Origin: Nitrososphaerota archaeon | GTDB lineage: Archaea; Thermoproteota; Nitrososphaeria; Nitrososphaerales; Nitrosopumilaceae | DNA: 64,000 bases | Reading direction: 5' to 3' | Assembly (NCBI GenBank): GCA_028867785.1 | Contig: JAGWFS010000003.1 | Coordinates: 124,001-188,000 of the forward strand | Part shown: one piece after another, positions 42,888-50,377 of the stretch | Numbering within the stretch: the stretch's first letter is position 1 | How the letters are laid out: each line of letters opens with the position of its first letter | Position numbers and translations under genes: made by a program | The notes under the pieces: model-generated | What the model saw: only the letters and a program-made list of their open reading frames with translations | The model's database searches: none | Told to the model about the DNA's origin: nothing

Positions 42888-43160
42888 TTAGCTGATCAGC
42901 TGTTCTTCCATCTCTTCAGGCTCAGCCATGGCCTCTTCCTGCGGTGCCAGTGATTCTTTTTCTTTTTGTTCTTCAAGTTCTCTTCGCAGGTGAGCCGTGA
43001 TATATCCCGCAATCTCGTTTTTTAGTCCCTTTGATCTAACTACAGCAACTTCATCAAGTATTTTCTTATTTTGTTTAAAGTCGATGCCGAATTTTCCTTT
43101 ATAAGTAGTCATTAGTTCCGTGGAAATTCGTCTGACTCTATTCACGTTACCGATTGGCAT
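42888..43160 (-). CDS. rps17e: Small-subunit ribosomal protein eS17
   Basis: A 90-residue protein. GNVNRVRRISTELMTTYKGKF and EVAVVRSKGLKNEIAGYITAHL are the eS17 signatures. The Glu/Met-rich tail after residue 65 is an addition to the usual core. I start at ATG 43160 (MPIGNVNRV), since family members begin with GNV; GTG 43145 is possible, because a TATA-like GTATATAAT lies 27 bp before it. The longer frame to 43250 is not needed. Confidence 0.88.
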   Translation of the reverse strand: MPIGNVNRVRRISTELMTTYKGKFGIDFKQNKKILDEVAVVRSKGLKNEIAGYITAHLRRELEEQKEKESLAPQEEAMAEPEEMEEQLIS

Positions 43161-43322
43161 AAGGGGTATTATATACCAGACTTTTCTGGGCATAAAATAA
43201 CTTCCCAACGCCTCAACTACCATCCAAGCATACCTGCAATCTTGTTTCACATCCCAAAATCTGGTCTTTCATTTTAGCCTGTCTTAGCAAATAATGTTCT
43301 CTTCATTATTTTGTGCTTCGAG

Positions 43323-43673
43323 TCACTTTATAATATTTAGATTGAATCCTGCCTGAAAGCCTACATGTTCAATAGTATCGTTGTAATAAGAAGCATCCAC
43401 TACTACAGGAAATAATCCAATAGAGGTGTTATCAGACACATCAATAGTCAGAGGTATGTTTGAAGCAGGTGTAGTCACATGAGTTACAGGAAGATGAATT
43501 GTCAGACCTATAGGCAAAACCTCAGTATTTTGCAGATGAGCATTCAGTGATACCAAGTATGGTTGTTTAGATGTTACATCCACGAAAATTACGATGTTTT
43601 GTCCTCTTGTAACAGTGTAAGACGGATAGACAGAACTACCATTAAGCGATATCTCAAATGGTGGTAACGCCAT
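43323..43673 (-). pseudogene. C-terminal beta-domain piece of a probably frameshifted secreted protein
   Basis: From ATG 43673 the frame reads about 116 residues (MALPPFEISLNGSSVYPS onward): an Ig-like domain with no signal peptide of its own. It begins exactly where the upstream frame (43654-44085) stops, so the two look like one gene broken by a single-base shift near 43655-43675. A real overlapping pair is the alternative. The C-terminus ends GFNLNIIK. Confidence 0.5.
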
Positions 43674-44085
43674 TTCGTGGTGTTGCAGGAGGTAAATTAG
43701 GTGGACTGGATGAAGTTTCTGCATACACATTATGATTTAAGCTACCAGACTGTATATCTATTACTTTATTTTGAAAGAGATTTTCCCTAACTAGTACATA
43801 CGAGTTATCATCGAAGACAAATTTGATAATTGTGTCTGTGAATGGAACACCAACGTTAGGAATAACACCCCCATAATCAAAATAAATATGATATGGTCTG
43901 TTATCAAGGGCTTGTTTCACTCTTTGGTCTGACAATGCCAATTGAATCAATTTTTTCTGGTCTGTTGGTACAAACATGTTTCCATGCCCCACTGTCATAA
44001 ACGGATTTCCACTAATTATCATAAAAACCGTAATTGTTATCAGTACTGTCATAATAGGTATAATCAGTATCAATCTTAACTGCAT
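43654..44085 (-). CDS. Membrane-anchored secreted protein, N-terminal piece
   Basis: From ATG 44085 this frame encodes 143 residues: a membrane helix (2-24, LRLILIIPIMTVLITITVFMI) and an extracellular alpha/beta part with GHGNMFVPTDQKKLIQLAL. It ends with a Pro/Ser-rich linker (SSSPPNLPPATP) that runs directly into the second frame. The linker before a domain boundary supports the idea that the downstream Ig domain belonged to this protein. No family recognised. Confidence 0.55.
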   Translation of the reverse strand: MQLRLILIIPIMTVLITITVFMIISGNPFMTVGHGNMFVPTDQKKLIQLALSDQRVKQALDNRPYHIYFDYGGVIPNVGVPFTDTIIKFVFDDNSYVLVRENLFQNKVIDIQSGSLNHNVYAETSSSPPNLPPATPRNGVTTI

Positions 44086-44194
44086 AGTTTCGATTACTGG
44101 TCTTTTAATAAATACAATTCGATGGATAAATACTGACAATCCTAATACAAACACATTCAATCAGGACGTATTTTACAAAAAAGAAAAAAGATGG

Positions 44195-44815
44195 TTAGTG
44201 TTTAGTCGGAACTGCTGGACATGTCGGATTGATGTGGTGGTACACTGCTATGAAGTCATTTGAATTGTTCGCAGTACTGTCTACGGAAATGTTACTTCCA
44301 TAATTTAGGGTAGACTGTCCTGTGTTGATAGATGTTCCGCCTGAAGTAACTTTGGTGTCCCAAAGGCTACCGCCTTGGTCTATGAATGCCATTTCCCATG
44401 TTCCACTGCCTTGATATTCAACGCCAAGAGTCTGTTGATGGGCATACGAGTCACAAGGATATGACACATCAGCTTGTGCTGATTTTGGCGAGCCACCACT
44501 TGGGGTGTATATGCCATACCATTCATATCCTGTAGATGATGCCGAATCTGGAACGTAGATCGATTCATATTCATTACCATTATTGTCGTAGGCAGTGACA
44601 TCAACCTCATCAGCATATGCTAGTGGATTGACAAGCTTTTTGGCAAGATCCTTGCTCATTGGTTTGAGTGGAACAAATCTTTCTGAGTGTGTTGTTGATA
44701 CAGCATGTACAGAGGGAAGTACTGTTGTCGGTGATAACAGTACCAATCCAAACACTAAAGTAGCTATTGTTGTGGTTATGACTTTTGTTCTGTTTTTTGT
44801 GTTACTATTTGTCAT
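44195..44815 (-). CDS. Secreted protein with signal peptide
   Basis: A 206-residue protein with an N-terminal signal peptide (about 10-38, cleavage near VHA) and a beta-rich mature part containing GSGTWEMAFIDQGGSLWD and many Ser/Thr/Asn/Gly residues. Two cysteines (YPCDSY, PTCPAV) may form a disulfide. ATG 44815 is preferred to 44827. No family assigned; probably an extracellular protein. Confidence 0.6.
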   Translation of the reverse strand: MTNSNTKNRTKVITTTIATLVFGLVLLSPTTVLPSVHAVSTTHSERFVPLKPMSKDLAKKLVNPLAYADEVDVTAYDNNGNEYESIYVPDSASSTGYEWYGIYTPSGGSPKSAQADVSYPCDSYAHQQTLGVEYQGSGTWEMAFIDQGGSLWDTKVTSGGTSINTGQSTLNYGSNISVDSTANNSNDFIAVYHHINPTCPAVPTKH

Positions 44816-44922
44816 TGTCCAGTACATTCAAAACATCATTAATAAAATGAACTCACCAAAAACACTTGTTTCAGGTGAGCAATACTTAATAGGCAAAAAT
44901 AGGACATCAGCACCACAAAAAA

Positions 44923-45183
44923 TCATTTCATGGAATCAAAAAATGCCAGCAGCTTTTGAAACATCTCAATTCCAGCCTGTGTCAATACATACGACCTGAT
45001 ATTTCCGGTTGGCAGATGCATGATGTAATTATTAGATAACAGCCATTCCAGATATCTTACAGACAGATCCCATCGTAGTCTTGAAGCAAGTTGAAGGGAT
45101 GTCTTTGATGCAGAACCGCGCTCATAAAATACGCTGGCAATCCGTTTGAGAATTTCAGGATTAGGCTTGAATTGCCTTGCCAT
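44923..45183 (-). CDS. Winged-helix DNA-binding protein
   Basis: An 86-residue single winged helix: ERGSASKTSLQLASRLRWDLSVRYLEWLLSNNYIMHL is the HTH and SYVLTQAGIEMFQKLLAFFDSM the wing and last helix. It resembles the two single-domain proteins at 40317 and 49556 in layout but is more distant. ATG 45183 or TTG 45201 are the possible starts. Target unknown. Confidence 0.65.
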   Translation of the reverse strand: MARQFKPNPEILKRIASVFYERGSASKTSLQLASRLRWDLSVRYLEWLLSNNYIMHLPTGNIRSYVLTQAGIEMFQKLLAFFDSMK

Positions 45184-45326
45184 GCTATATATACCTGACA
45201 ATTTACCTGATATTTTCTATTTTAGGATTACGTAGATTTCCTATGTCTGAGATGTGCAAATCATAGAAGAGATTTCCAAATTAGATATACCAACAATTTA
45301 TCAACAATATCGCAAAAAATCATGTA

Positions 45327-45482
45327 TTGCCAAGTGAGGATTACAGGACACTTACACTGAGGAAGGAGACATATGACAGGATCATTACGGCGGTTCACAA
45401 GTCAAAGAAGAAGAACCGCAGGACGTATACAAGTGAGTTTGTTGAGATGTTGCTGGACCTGTATGAAAAGAGATCAGGTTAG
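45327..45482 (+). CDS. 51-residue basic protein, antitoxin/RHH-like
   Basis: TTG 45327 to TAG 45480-45482 encodes 51 residues. It starts MPSEDYRTLTLRKETYDRI, then a basic KSKKKNRR stretch, and ends in a helix FVEMLLDLYEKRSG. The strand-then-two-helices pattern resembles ribbon-helix-helix proteins such as small antitoxins. No toxin gene is adjacent. The frame is clean and codon use normal, but homology would be needed. Confidence 0.45.
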   Translation: MPSEDYRTLTLRKETYDRIITAVHKSKKKNRRTYTSEFVEMLLDLYEKRSG

Positions 45483-45566
45483 ACTGCAAACGGTTGCTCT
45501 TATTTTTCCAACATCTCAACCTTAATTTTCTGCCTAGCGTTGCAGAGCATCACGGATATTTTATAC

Positions 45567-46322
45567 CTATATGCCAAGATATGAATTCATATTTTTTTCC
45601 ACGATTTCAAGTGTCTCATCATATCTCTTGCCAAGAATGTTGGAGGCGCAAAAAAGAACGCTTGGAAGAAAAGTTATTTGCGCAGTCTTGTATCCAAAAC
45701 ATTTGGAAAATTTCACCGGTCCATCAGTTTCCATCAATACCCTGTCGAGTTGAGTTTGAGAAAGAAGGACTTGTTTATCTTGAGAATAAACCATCGCAGG
45801 TCCATATGAAACATAACACCCGACATCCATCGCTTTTTGCAGTTGCTTTTTGTTTCCTGCAAACCAGTGCAGCAGCGTGCCACCAAGGCGGTATGACGAC
45901 AAAATAGAGAATATCTCATCCAGTGTCTTTCGCGAATGGATTGACACCGGCTTGCCAAGTTTTTCTGCCAGGGACAGCATTTTTTCAAAGACATGAACCT
46001 GACGTTTGAAACCGTCATCGTCTGAGACATATGTCTTGTCAAGGCCAATCTCCCCTATGCCAGATATCCTGTCTGAATTGTCCAGAATCAGGTTTGTTAC
46101 TGAATCCAGATCGTCGCCTGCCTTTTCCGGATGTATCCCAAGAAAAGGCAGTACCAGTCTGCTTTTCTCGCTTATAGCAAGCGTTGCATTTGAACTTGCA
46201 TAGTCCATGGAGACGCAGCATGCCCTCATTTTCATCTTGTCCATGGCTGTAAGAATAAACGGCAGTTCTGATTTGAATTCGTCGTCGGATAGATGGATGT
46301 GAGCATCAGTGAGCCAACTCAT
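45567..46322 (-). CDS. tatD: TatD-family metal-dependent hydrolase (DNase)
   Basis: A 251-residue TIM-barrel hydrolase. DAHIHLSD (6-13), GIHPEK, GEIGLDKT (E and D metal ligands), VSIHSRKTLDE, TLLHWFAGN and METDGPV form the TatD signature set. Family members are 3'-5' nucleases acting in DNA repair and turnover. ATG 46322 on the minus strand lies head to head with the histone gene region. Confidence 0.88.
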   Translation of the reverse strand: MSWLTDAHIHLSDDEFKSELPFILTAMDKMKMRACCVSMDYASSNATLAISEKSRLVLPFLGIHPEKAGDDLDSVTNLILDNSDRISGIGEIGLDKTYVSDDDGFKRQVHVFEKMLSLAEKLGKPVSIHSRKTLDEIFSILSSYRLGGTLLHWFAGNKKQLQKAMDVGCYVSYGPAMVYSQDKQVLLSQTQLDRVLMETDGPVKFSKCFGYKTAQITFLPSVLFCASNILGKRYDETLEIVEKNMNSYLGI

Positions 46323-46423
46323 GAGTATACCATTATCATATAAAAAAAAGTGTGTATAAATCGATTCCCAGATAGTCTTTTTTCTACTTGAACTCTTTTA
46401 TCATAGATGTCTGGAGTTGTATC

Positions 46424-46645
46424 ATGACAACATCTGAATTTGGTCTTTCTGTGATGTACAGGATCTTAAAAAAGGCAGGAGCTGACAGGGTAAGCGACGA
46501 GTCAGCAAATGAATTGAGGAGAATACTGGAAGAGGTCGGTACGTCCATTGCCAAAAGCGCAGTAGAAATGTCCACACATGCAGGTAGGAAAACAATCAAA
46601 GCAGAAGATGTTAGACTAGCTGCAAAACAGTTTTCAAAATTCTGA
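46424..46645 (+). CDS. Archaeal histone
   Basis: A 73-residue histone fold. MTTSEFGLSVMYRILKKAGADRVSDESANELRRI and HAGRKTIKAEDVRLAAKQF are typical. It has no long tail. It compacts DNA into hypernucleosome-like fibres. ATG 46424 is chosen over the 46388 start, because a TATA-like CTTTTATC lies about 25 bp upstream of it. tRNA-Cys follows 41 bp after the stop. Confidence 0.93.
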   Translation: MTTSEFGLSVMYRILKKAGADRVSDESANELRRILEEVGTSIAKSAVEMSTHAGRKTIKAEDVRLAAKQFSKF

Positions 46646-46686
46646 TCTAAAAGATTTAATTGTTCATCGGAAACCTGTTTGATTGC

Positions 46687-46758
46687 GGTGAGGTGGCAGA
46701 GCGGCTATGCGTTCGCCTGCAAAGCGAATCTATAGGGGTTCGAATCCCTTCCTCACCT
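46687..46758 (+). tRNA. tRNA-Cys (GCA anticodon)
   Basis: The acceptor GGTGAGG pairs with CCTCACC; the anticodon stem TTCGC/GCGAA encloses loop CTGCAAA (GCA); the T-arm AGGGG-TTCGAAT-CCCTT is complete. The discriminator is T (U73), as expected for tRNA-Cys. No intron; CCA is not encoded. Confidence 0.95.
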
Positions 46759-46788
46759 TTCATTTTTTGATATCATAATAACCTACTT

Positions 46789-46800
46789 TACTAAATATAC
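46789..46800 (+). promoter_or_regulatory. TATA box of the AIPR gene
   Basis: ACTAAATATACC centred about 26 bp before the TTG start at 46821. It supports the non-ATG start and a leaderless transcript separate from tRNA-Cys. Confidence 0.45.
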
Positions 46801-46820
46801 CACATTCTACCCATTTCATA

Positions 46821-48575
46821 TTGGTTGATAGAAGTAGCGGATTGCTAGAGTACATACCAGGTGCAAAACCACCCGTACAACAGCCATCCAATGGACAACC
46901 ACTGGAAGGATTTGTTCAGAACATACGCGACAGCGTAAAAGAGTATGCAGAGGACGCACAGAATGAGGTTGAGAAGGGCCACAACTTTCTTCAATGGGTG
47001 TTAACGAGAGTTTTTGAAGCTACCTATGACGATGCCACTGATGCAATCATTGACGGGCCCAACGATTTAGGCATAGATGCATATCTACCGGTTGATTTTT
47101 CAGAAGACAAGATCTATCTCTTCCAGTCAAAATATGGTACTGCTCATTCAATGGAAGCGATTGCCAAGTTTAGACATGATGTACAGAGCTTGCTTGCCAA
47201 AGACGTGGCAAAAATGCGTCCCGAGATTGCCCATTTGGTAACGCAGATCCAGCAAAGACACCTGAAAATCGAATGTGTCTATGTCACGGATCAAAAGATT
47301 GACGAAGAAACTTACGAGTCTGTTGAGATATACGACATAGATGCAATAATACAAAAACTGTGGGATAGAATCAAAAAGCCAGCAGTAGGCAAAAAGGCCA
47401 CAATCAGGCTTGAAAGCAAACTGAGGTACCAGAATACGCTGCTTGGAATCTTGAAGCTTAGGGAATTGACCAATTTTGTCACAAAGAACAGGGATTATGT
47501 CTTTGAGTCCAACATAAGGCAGTGGATGCAGTTTAAAACAACCGTAAACAAGGGCCTGCGTGAAACCCTCCAGGAATCTCCTAACAAGTTCTTCTATTAT
47601 AACAACGGTATAACCATAGTCGTAAACGACTTTGAGGAGCTCGAGGACAATTCCATACTTTTGCATGCTCCGCAGATAGTCAATGGTGCACAGACATCCA
47701 ATTCAGTGTTAGATCATGCAAAACGTACTCACAATCTGGAGGGAAGTATCACGGTTACAATAATCAAGGCGGCAGACGAGATGGACCAGAACAACATTAC
47801 AAAGTACAGAAATTCGCAGAATGCAGTAAGGGGAAAGGACCTGGTTTCTTTGATGGATTTTCACAAATCGATCAAATCTCAGATGGAAAGTCTCGGATAT
47901 TTTTACGAGATACAGGCAGGATCGTTTGACAGCAAGACCAAGTCCCAACAGTCGGAGTTTACAGGGGATCCAACATACAGCAAGTACCTTCCGGACAATC
48001 ACAAAAAAGTGATTGTTGGTAAAGACGCAATACAGGCATTCGTAGCCGGAATTGAACAGAGACCTACCGAGTCATATAGCTCACCTGCACAATTTCTTCC
48101 AAGAGGAAGCAAGTATGACGAGGTATTTGATGAAAAACTGAAAGACGATTACAGGTTGTTGCTGTATCCCTATCTTGTGAAAGAGTATGCAAAAAAGATA
48201 TTGAATTACGGGAAGAAGGGAGGGCACAAGACAAAAAGATACGCGACCTTGTTTTTTGTTGCGGTTTATTTCAAGATTCTCCACGAGAAAATACTTCTAA
48301 CCAAGGGAGACTTTAAGGAGGATATTGCAAAACTAGAGCCTGTCTTCAAGAGTGTCAAGCTTAACCAGAGAATTTTAAAGCTTACAGACACAGTGGCGAC
48401 AAAATTTCTAGAAGACACTGTTGTTGATGACGAGATGACAGCGGCAAACACTTACCATAACTTCTTCTCACACCATGTCTGGCTAGACTCGATGATACGC
48501 GTAATTGAGAAGAAGATAAAACAGGAAGAAGAAGACATACTTGACATTCAGACCATAGTGCGAGATCTTTTCTGA
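46821..48575 (+). CDS. AIPR-family abortive infection protein with nuclease-like N-terminus
   Basis: A 584-residue protein. The N-terminal part has a PD-(D/E)xK-like site: D78-G-P-N-D82-L-G-I-D86, then FQSKY with Q102 and K104. The central and C-terminal parts carry the AIPR signatures FFYYNNGITIV (about 255-265) and PQIVNGAQTSNS (about 280-291). AIPR proteins are linked to phage resistance. TTG 46821 lies about 26 bp after TATA-like ACTAAATATA. It stands alone between tRNA-Cys and small genes, with no partner defence gene. Confidence 0.82.
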   Translation: MVDRSSGLLEYIPGAKPPVQQPSNGQPLEGFVQNIRDSVKEYAEDAQNEVEKGHNFLQWVLTRVFEATYDDATDAIIDGPNDLGIDAYLPVDFSEDKIYLFQSKYGTAHSMEAIAKFRHDVQSLLAKDVAKMRPEIAHLVTQIQQRHLKIECVYVTDQKIDEETYESVEIYDIDAIIQKLWDRIKKPAVGKKATIRLESKLRYQNTLLGILKLRELTNFVTKNRDYVFESNIRQWMQFKTTVNKGLRETLQESPNKFFYYNNGITIVVNDFEELEDNSILLHAPQIVNGAQTSNSVLDHAKRTHNLEGSITVTIIKAADEMDQNNITKYRNSQNAVRGKDLVSLMDFHKSIKSQMESLGYFYEIQAGSFDSKTKSQQSEFTGDPTYSKYLPDNHKKVIVGKDAIQAFVAGIEQRPTESYSSPAQFLPRGSKYDEVFDEKLKDDYRLLLYPYLVKEYAKKILNYGKKGGHKTKRYATLFFVAVYFKILHEKILLTKGDFKEDIAKLEPVFKSVKLNQRILKLTDTVATKFLEDTVVDDEMTAANTYHNFFSHHVWLDSMIRVIEKKIKQEEEDILDIQTIVRDLF

Positions 48576-48581
48576 AAAGCT

Positions 48582-48662
48582 ATCAAGAGAGGCGGCAGAC
48601 GGGTGACCGATAGGTCTCTTGCAGGAGGTCCGCATCTGGCCATCCAGTCTACCGCTGTCTTA
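48582..48662 (+). ncRNA. Candidate structured RNA, or short in-frame ORF, after the AIPR gene
   Basis: This segment is clearly richer in G and C than its flanks. It can fold: GGCGGC (48591-48596) pairs with GCTGTC (48654-48659), AGAC inside pairs with GTCT, and GACC-GATA-GGTC makes an inner hairpin. In the same frame as the AIPR gene, a GTG at 48603 opens a 27-codon ORF to TAA 48684. Downstream GTACC...GGTAC is a further short inverted repeat. I cannot tell an RNA from a peptide by eye. Confidence 0.35.
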
Positions 48663-48723
48663 ATGTACCAATTTGGTACTATTTAACTAGATTTTTATAA
48701 CGAAAAAAGAGAGTTTTAACAAC

Positions 48724-48891
48724 TTGGTAGAAACAACTAGCAAATGTTCATTGTGCAATGGTTCTATAGATCACATGTACCAGCCCATGGAATCGTGGGG
48801 CGTCAAGGGATCTCTGTGCAGCAAGTGCTACTCCAAAAAGCTCTCAGAGCATTATCCGGGCACTCATGAAAGAGTGAACAAATCAAATTAA
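48724..48891 (+). CDS. 55-residue zinc-binding microprotein
   Basis: TTG 48724 to TAA 48889-48891 encodes 55 residues with CSLC (8-11) and CSKC (32-35), a four-cysteine zinc ribbon. HMYQPMESWGVKGSLC between the knuckles is a pattern I cannot assign. The stop overlaps the convergent YkgJ gene by 9 bp. Function unknown. Confidence 0.6.
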   Translation: MVETTSKCSLCNGSIDHMYQPMESWGVKGSLCSKCYSKKLSEHYPGTHERVNKSN

Positions 48892-49440
48892 AAACCAGCC
48901 AATTTCAATCTGCGATTTGTCAGATGTCTCCCCTATTCCGGTAGCATATCTCCATACGTACCTTGCATTGGTTTCCATGTTGTCTTTTATTTTAACAAGA
49001 GACTCAAGCTCAGACTGGATGTTTCCATCAACTGTAGAGCACGATTCACAGAATTTGCATTTGGGATCCAGCGTTGGCGGGGACGATTCCATTAGCGGAT
49101 ATGCCCTGCAGGCAAGAGGTCGATCTTGGTATATTTTACATTTGTATCCCCCATGGGGAGATCTTTCGCTACTTTCAGTATCAAGAAAAGGACACGTGTT
49201 CCCATTAGATTCCTTTCCCATCAATTGATATGCAAGAACTTTATCCGGTTTGTCGTCTTTTTCAGATATTCCAATTCTTGGAAGAATATCAGCTTTGACT
49301 GCATGTTTTTTTGCAAAAAACTCTATCTTTTGCTTTTCCTCAGGCAGAATAAGCACACCTATCTTGCCAAACTTTACTGATGGATAGTATTCTCTTTCGG
49401 TGCAACACTTTGAACATCCCTCCACGCATGAAAAATCCAA
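48883..49440 (-). CDS. YkgJ-family Cys cluster protein
   Basis: A 185-residue protein. The N-terminal CVEGCSKCC (5-13) and the later KCKIYQDRPLACRAYPL are the YkgJ/UPF0153 pattern of eight or so conserved cysteines, thought to bind zinc or iron. Two further pairs (CKFCESC near 127-133) are present. The metal and function are not known. ATG 49440. Confidence 0.82.
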   Translation of the reverse strand: MDFSCVEGCSKCCTEREYYPSVKFGKIGVLILPEEKQKIEFFAKKHAVKADILPRIGISEKDDKPDKVLAYQLMGKESNGNTCPFLDTESSERSPHGGYKCKIYQDRPLACRAYPLMESSPPTLDPKCKFCESCSTVDGNIQSELESLVKIKDNMETNARYVWRYATGIGETSDKSQIEIGWFLI

Positions 49441-49555
49441 TGCGATCTATGTGTTGAAATGAGATAAAACCCATTTCATCATCAATTGCATGAGAATTGT
49501 ATTGTATGAGAAAAGAGTAATACCCTTATATCACCTCTCCTTATAAGTACCGAAT

Positions 49556-49837
49556 ATGGTAGCTTACAGAACAAGTATGCAGATAGTATGCGATCTGCTC
49601 ACTGTTACAGATCAAAGCGGCCAGAGCGGCATCAATGTAACAGCACTCCTAACAAAGGCAAACCTGTCACATACAAGGCTATCCAAGTTTATCGAAAATC
49701 TGACAGGTGCAGGGCTTATAAACCGAATAGAATTTGACGGCAAAAACACGTTTGTCATAACTCCAAAAGGCAAACAATATCTGCAAACATACACCCAGTT
49801 CCAAAGTTTAGCCGATTCTTTTGGCCTAGAACTCTAG
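49556..49837 (+). CDS. Winged-helix DNA-binding protein, paralogue of 40317
   Basis: A 93-residue single winged helix. SHTRLSKFIENLTGAGLINRI is the HTH, and GKQYLQTYTQFQSLADSFGL the last helix; start (YRTSMQIV) and end match the 40317 protein. A TATA-like CCTTATATC lies about 29 bp upstream of ATG 49556. Likely a transcription regulator. The 230 bp after it (49838-50067) contain no gene that I can support apart from a promoter-like segment near 50026-50054. Confidence 0.75.
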   Translation: MVAYRTSMQIVCDLLTVTDQSGQSGINVTALLTKANLSHTRLSKFIENLTGAGLINRIEFDGKNTFVITPKGKQYLQTYTQFQSLADSFGLEL

Positions 49838-50067
49838 GCAACATACTCTGAATTTTCAATTTTACAACAAACGTCCAGGCTTGCAGATCATTGCAACTTT
49901 AGAGATTTTTTCTTGCAAACATTTGGAAATGATCTTCTAGACCATTTGTGACATTTTGAAATGCTGCAAAAGATCCAGAGATCGTAACGAACGACCAGAT
50001 CAAAAACATAGATCAGTAAGGTGTAGTATAAAACAACCGACAGATCTATAAAGGTGTAGATTGGTCT

Positions 50068-50184
50068 ATGTCTAAGGGGAGTATTATGGGAGAAGTATCA
50101 GCATGGTGGAAGGGGCTTGCAAAAGAATTGGAACTTGACATAGAAACCCTCAACGATGTGCAAGAAAAGAACAAACAGTTTTGA
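50068..50184 (+). CDS. 38-residue microprotein
   Basis: ATG 50068 (an in-frame ATG at 50086 is the alternative) to TGA 50182-50184. Sequence begins MSKGSIMGEVSAWWKGLAKELE and looks like one amphipathic helix with an acidic second half. A TATA-like TCTATAAAGG lies about 20 bp upstream. No homology recognised; a small helical protein or peptide. Confidence 0.4.
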   Translation: MSKGSIMGEVSAWWKGLAKELELDIETLNDVQEKNKQF

Positions 50185-50250
50185 ATTTAACTAGCACGTT
50201 ATAGAAAAAATATTTGTAAATTTTTTTGAAGGCGCAGTTTAATAATAAAA

Positions 50251-50324
50251 AGCCTCGAGCGGGATTCGATCCCGCGGCCTAACGCTTACGAGGCGTTCGC
50301 TCTACCAGGCTGAGCTATCGAGGC
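50251..50324 (-). tRNA. tRNA-Thr (CGT anticodon)
   Basis: On the minus strand the acceptor GCCTCGA pairs with TCGAGGC, the anticodon stem AACGC/GCGTT holds loop CTCGTAA (CGT), and the T-arm GCGGG-ATCGAAT-CCCGC is complete. The discriminator is T. The gene lies only about 50 bp from the glmM start on the other strand. Confidence 0.93.
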
Positions 50325-50347
50325 ATTGGTTCGCAATGTCATCAGAG

Positions 50348-50357
50348 TTTATAAAAA
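50348..50357 (+). promoter_or_regulatory. TATA box of glmM, adjoining tRNA-Thr
   Basis: TTTATAAAAA centred 25 bp before TTG 50378. It lies between the tRNA-Thr 5' end (50324) and the gene. With this spacing the transcript should begin at TTG 50378, not at ATG 50336, so the longer reading is unlikely. Confidence 0.55.
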
Positions 50358-50377
50358 GCCTTTGTGCTTTTGATACA

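Noticed and set aside
46687-48575. An integrated element at tRNA-Cys
   Set aside because: I found no repeat of the tRNA 3' end downstream and no integrase gene, so an att-bounded island is not supported.
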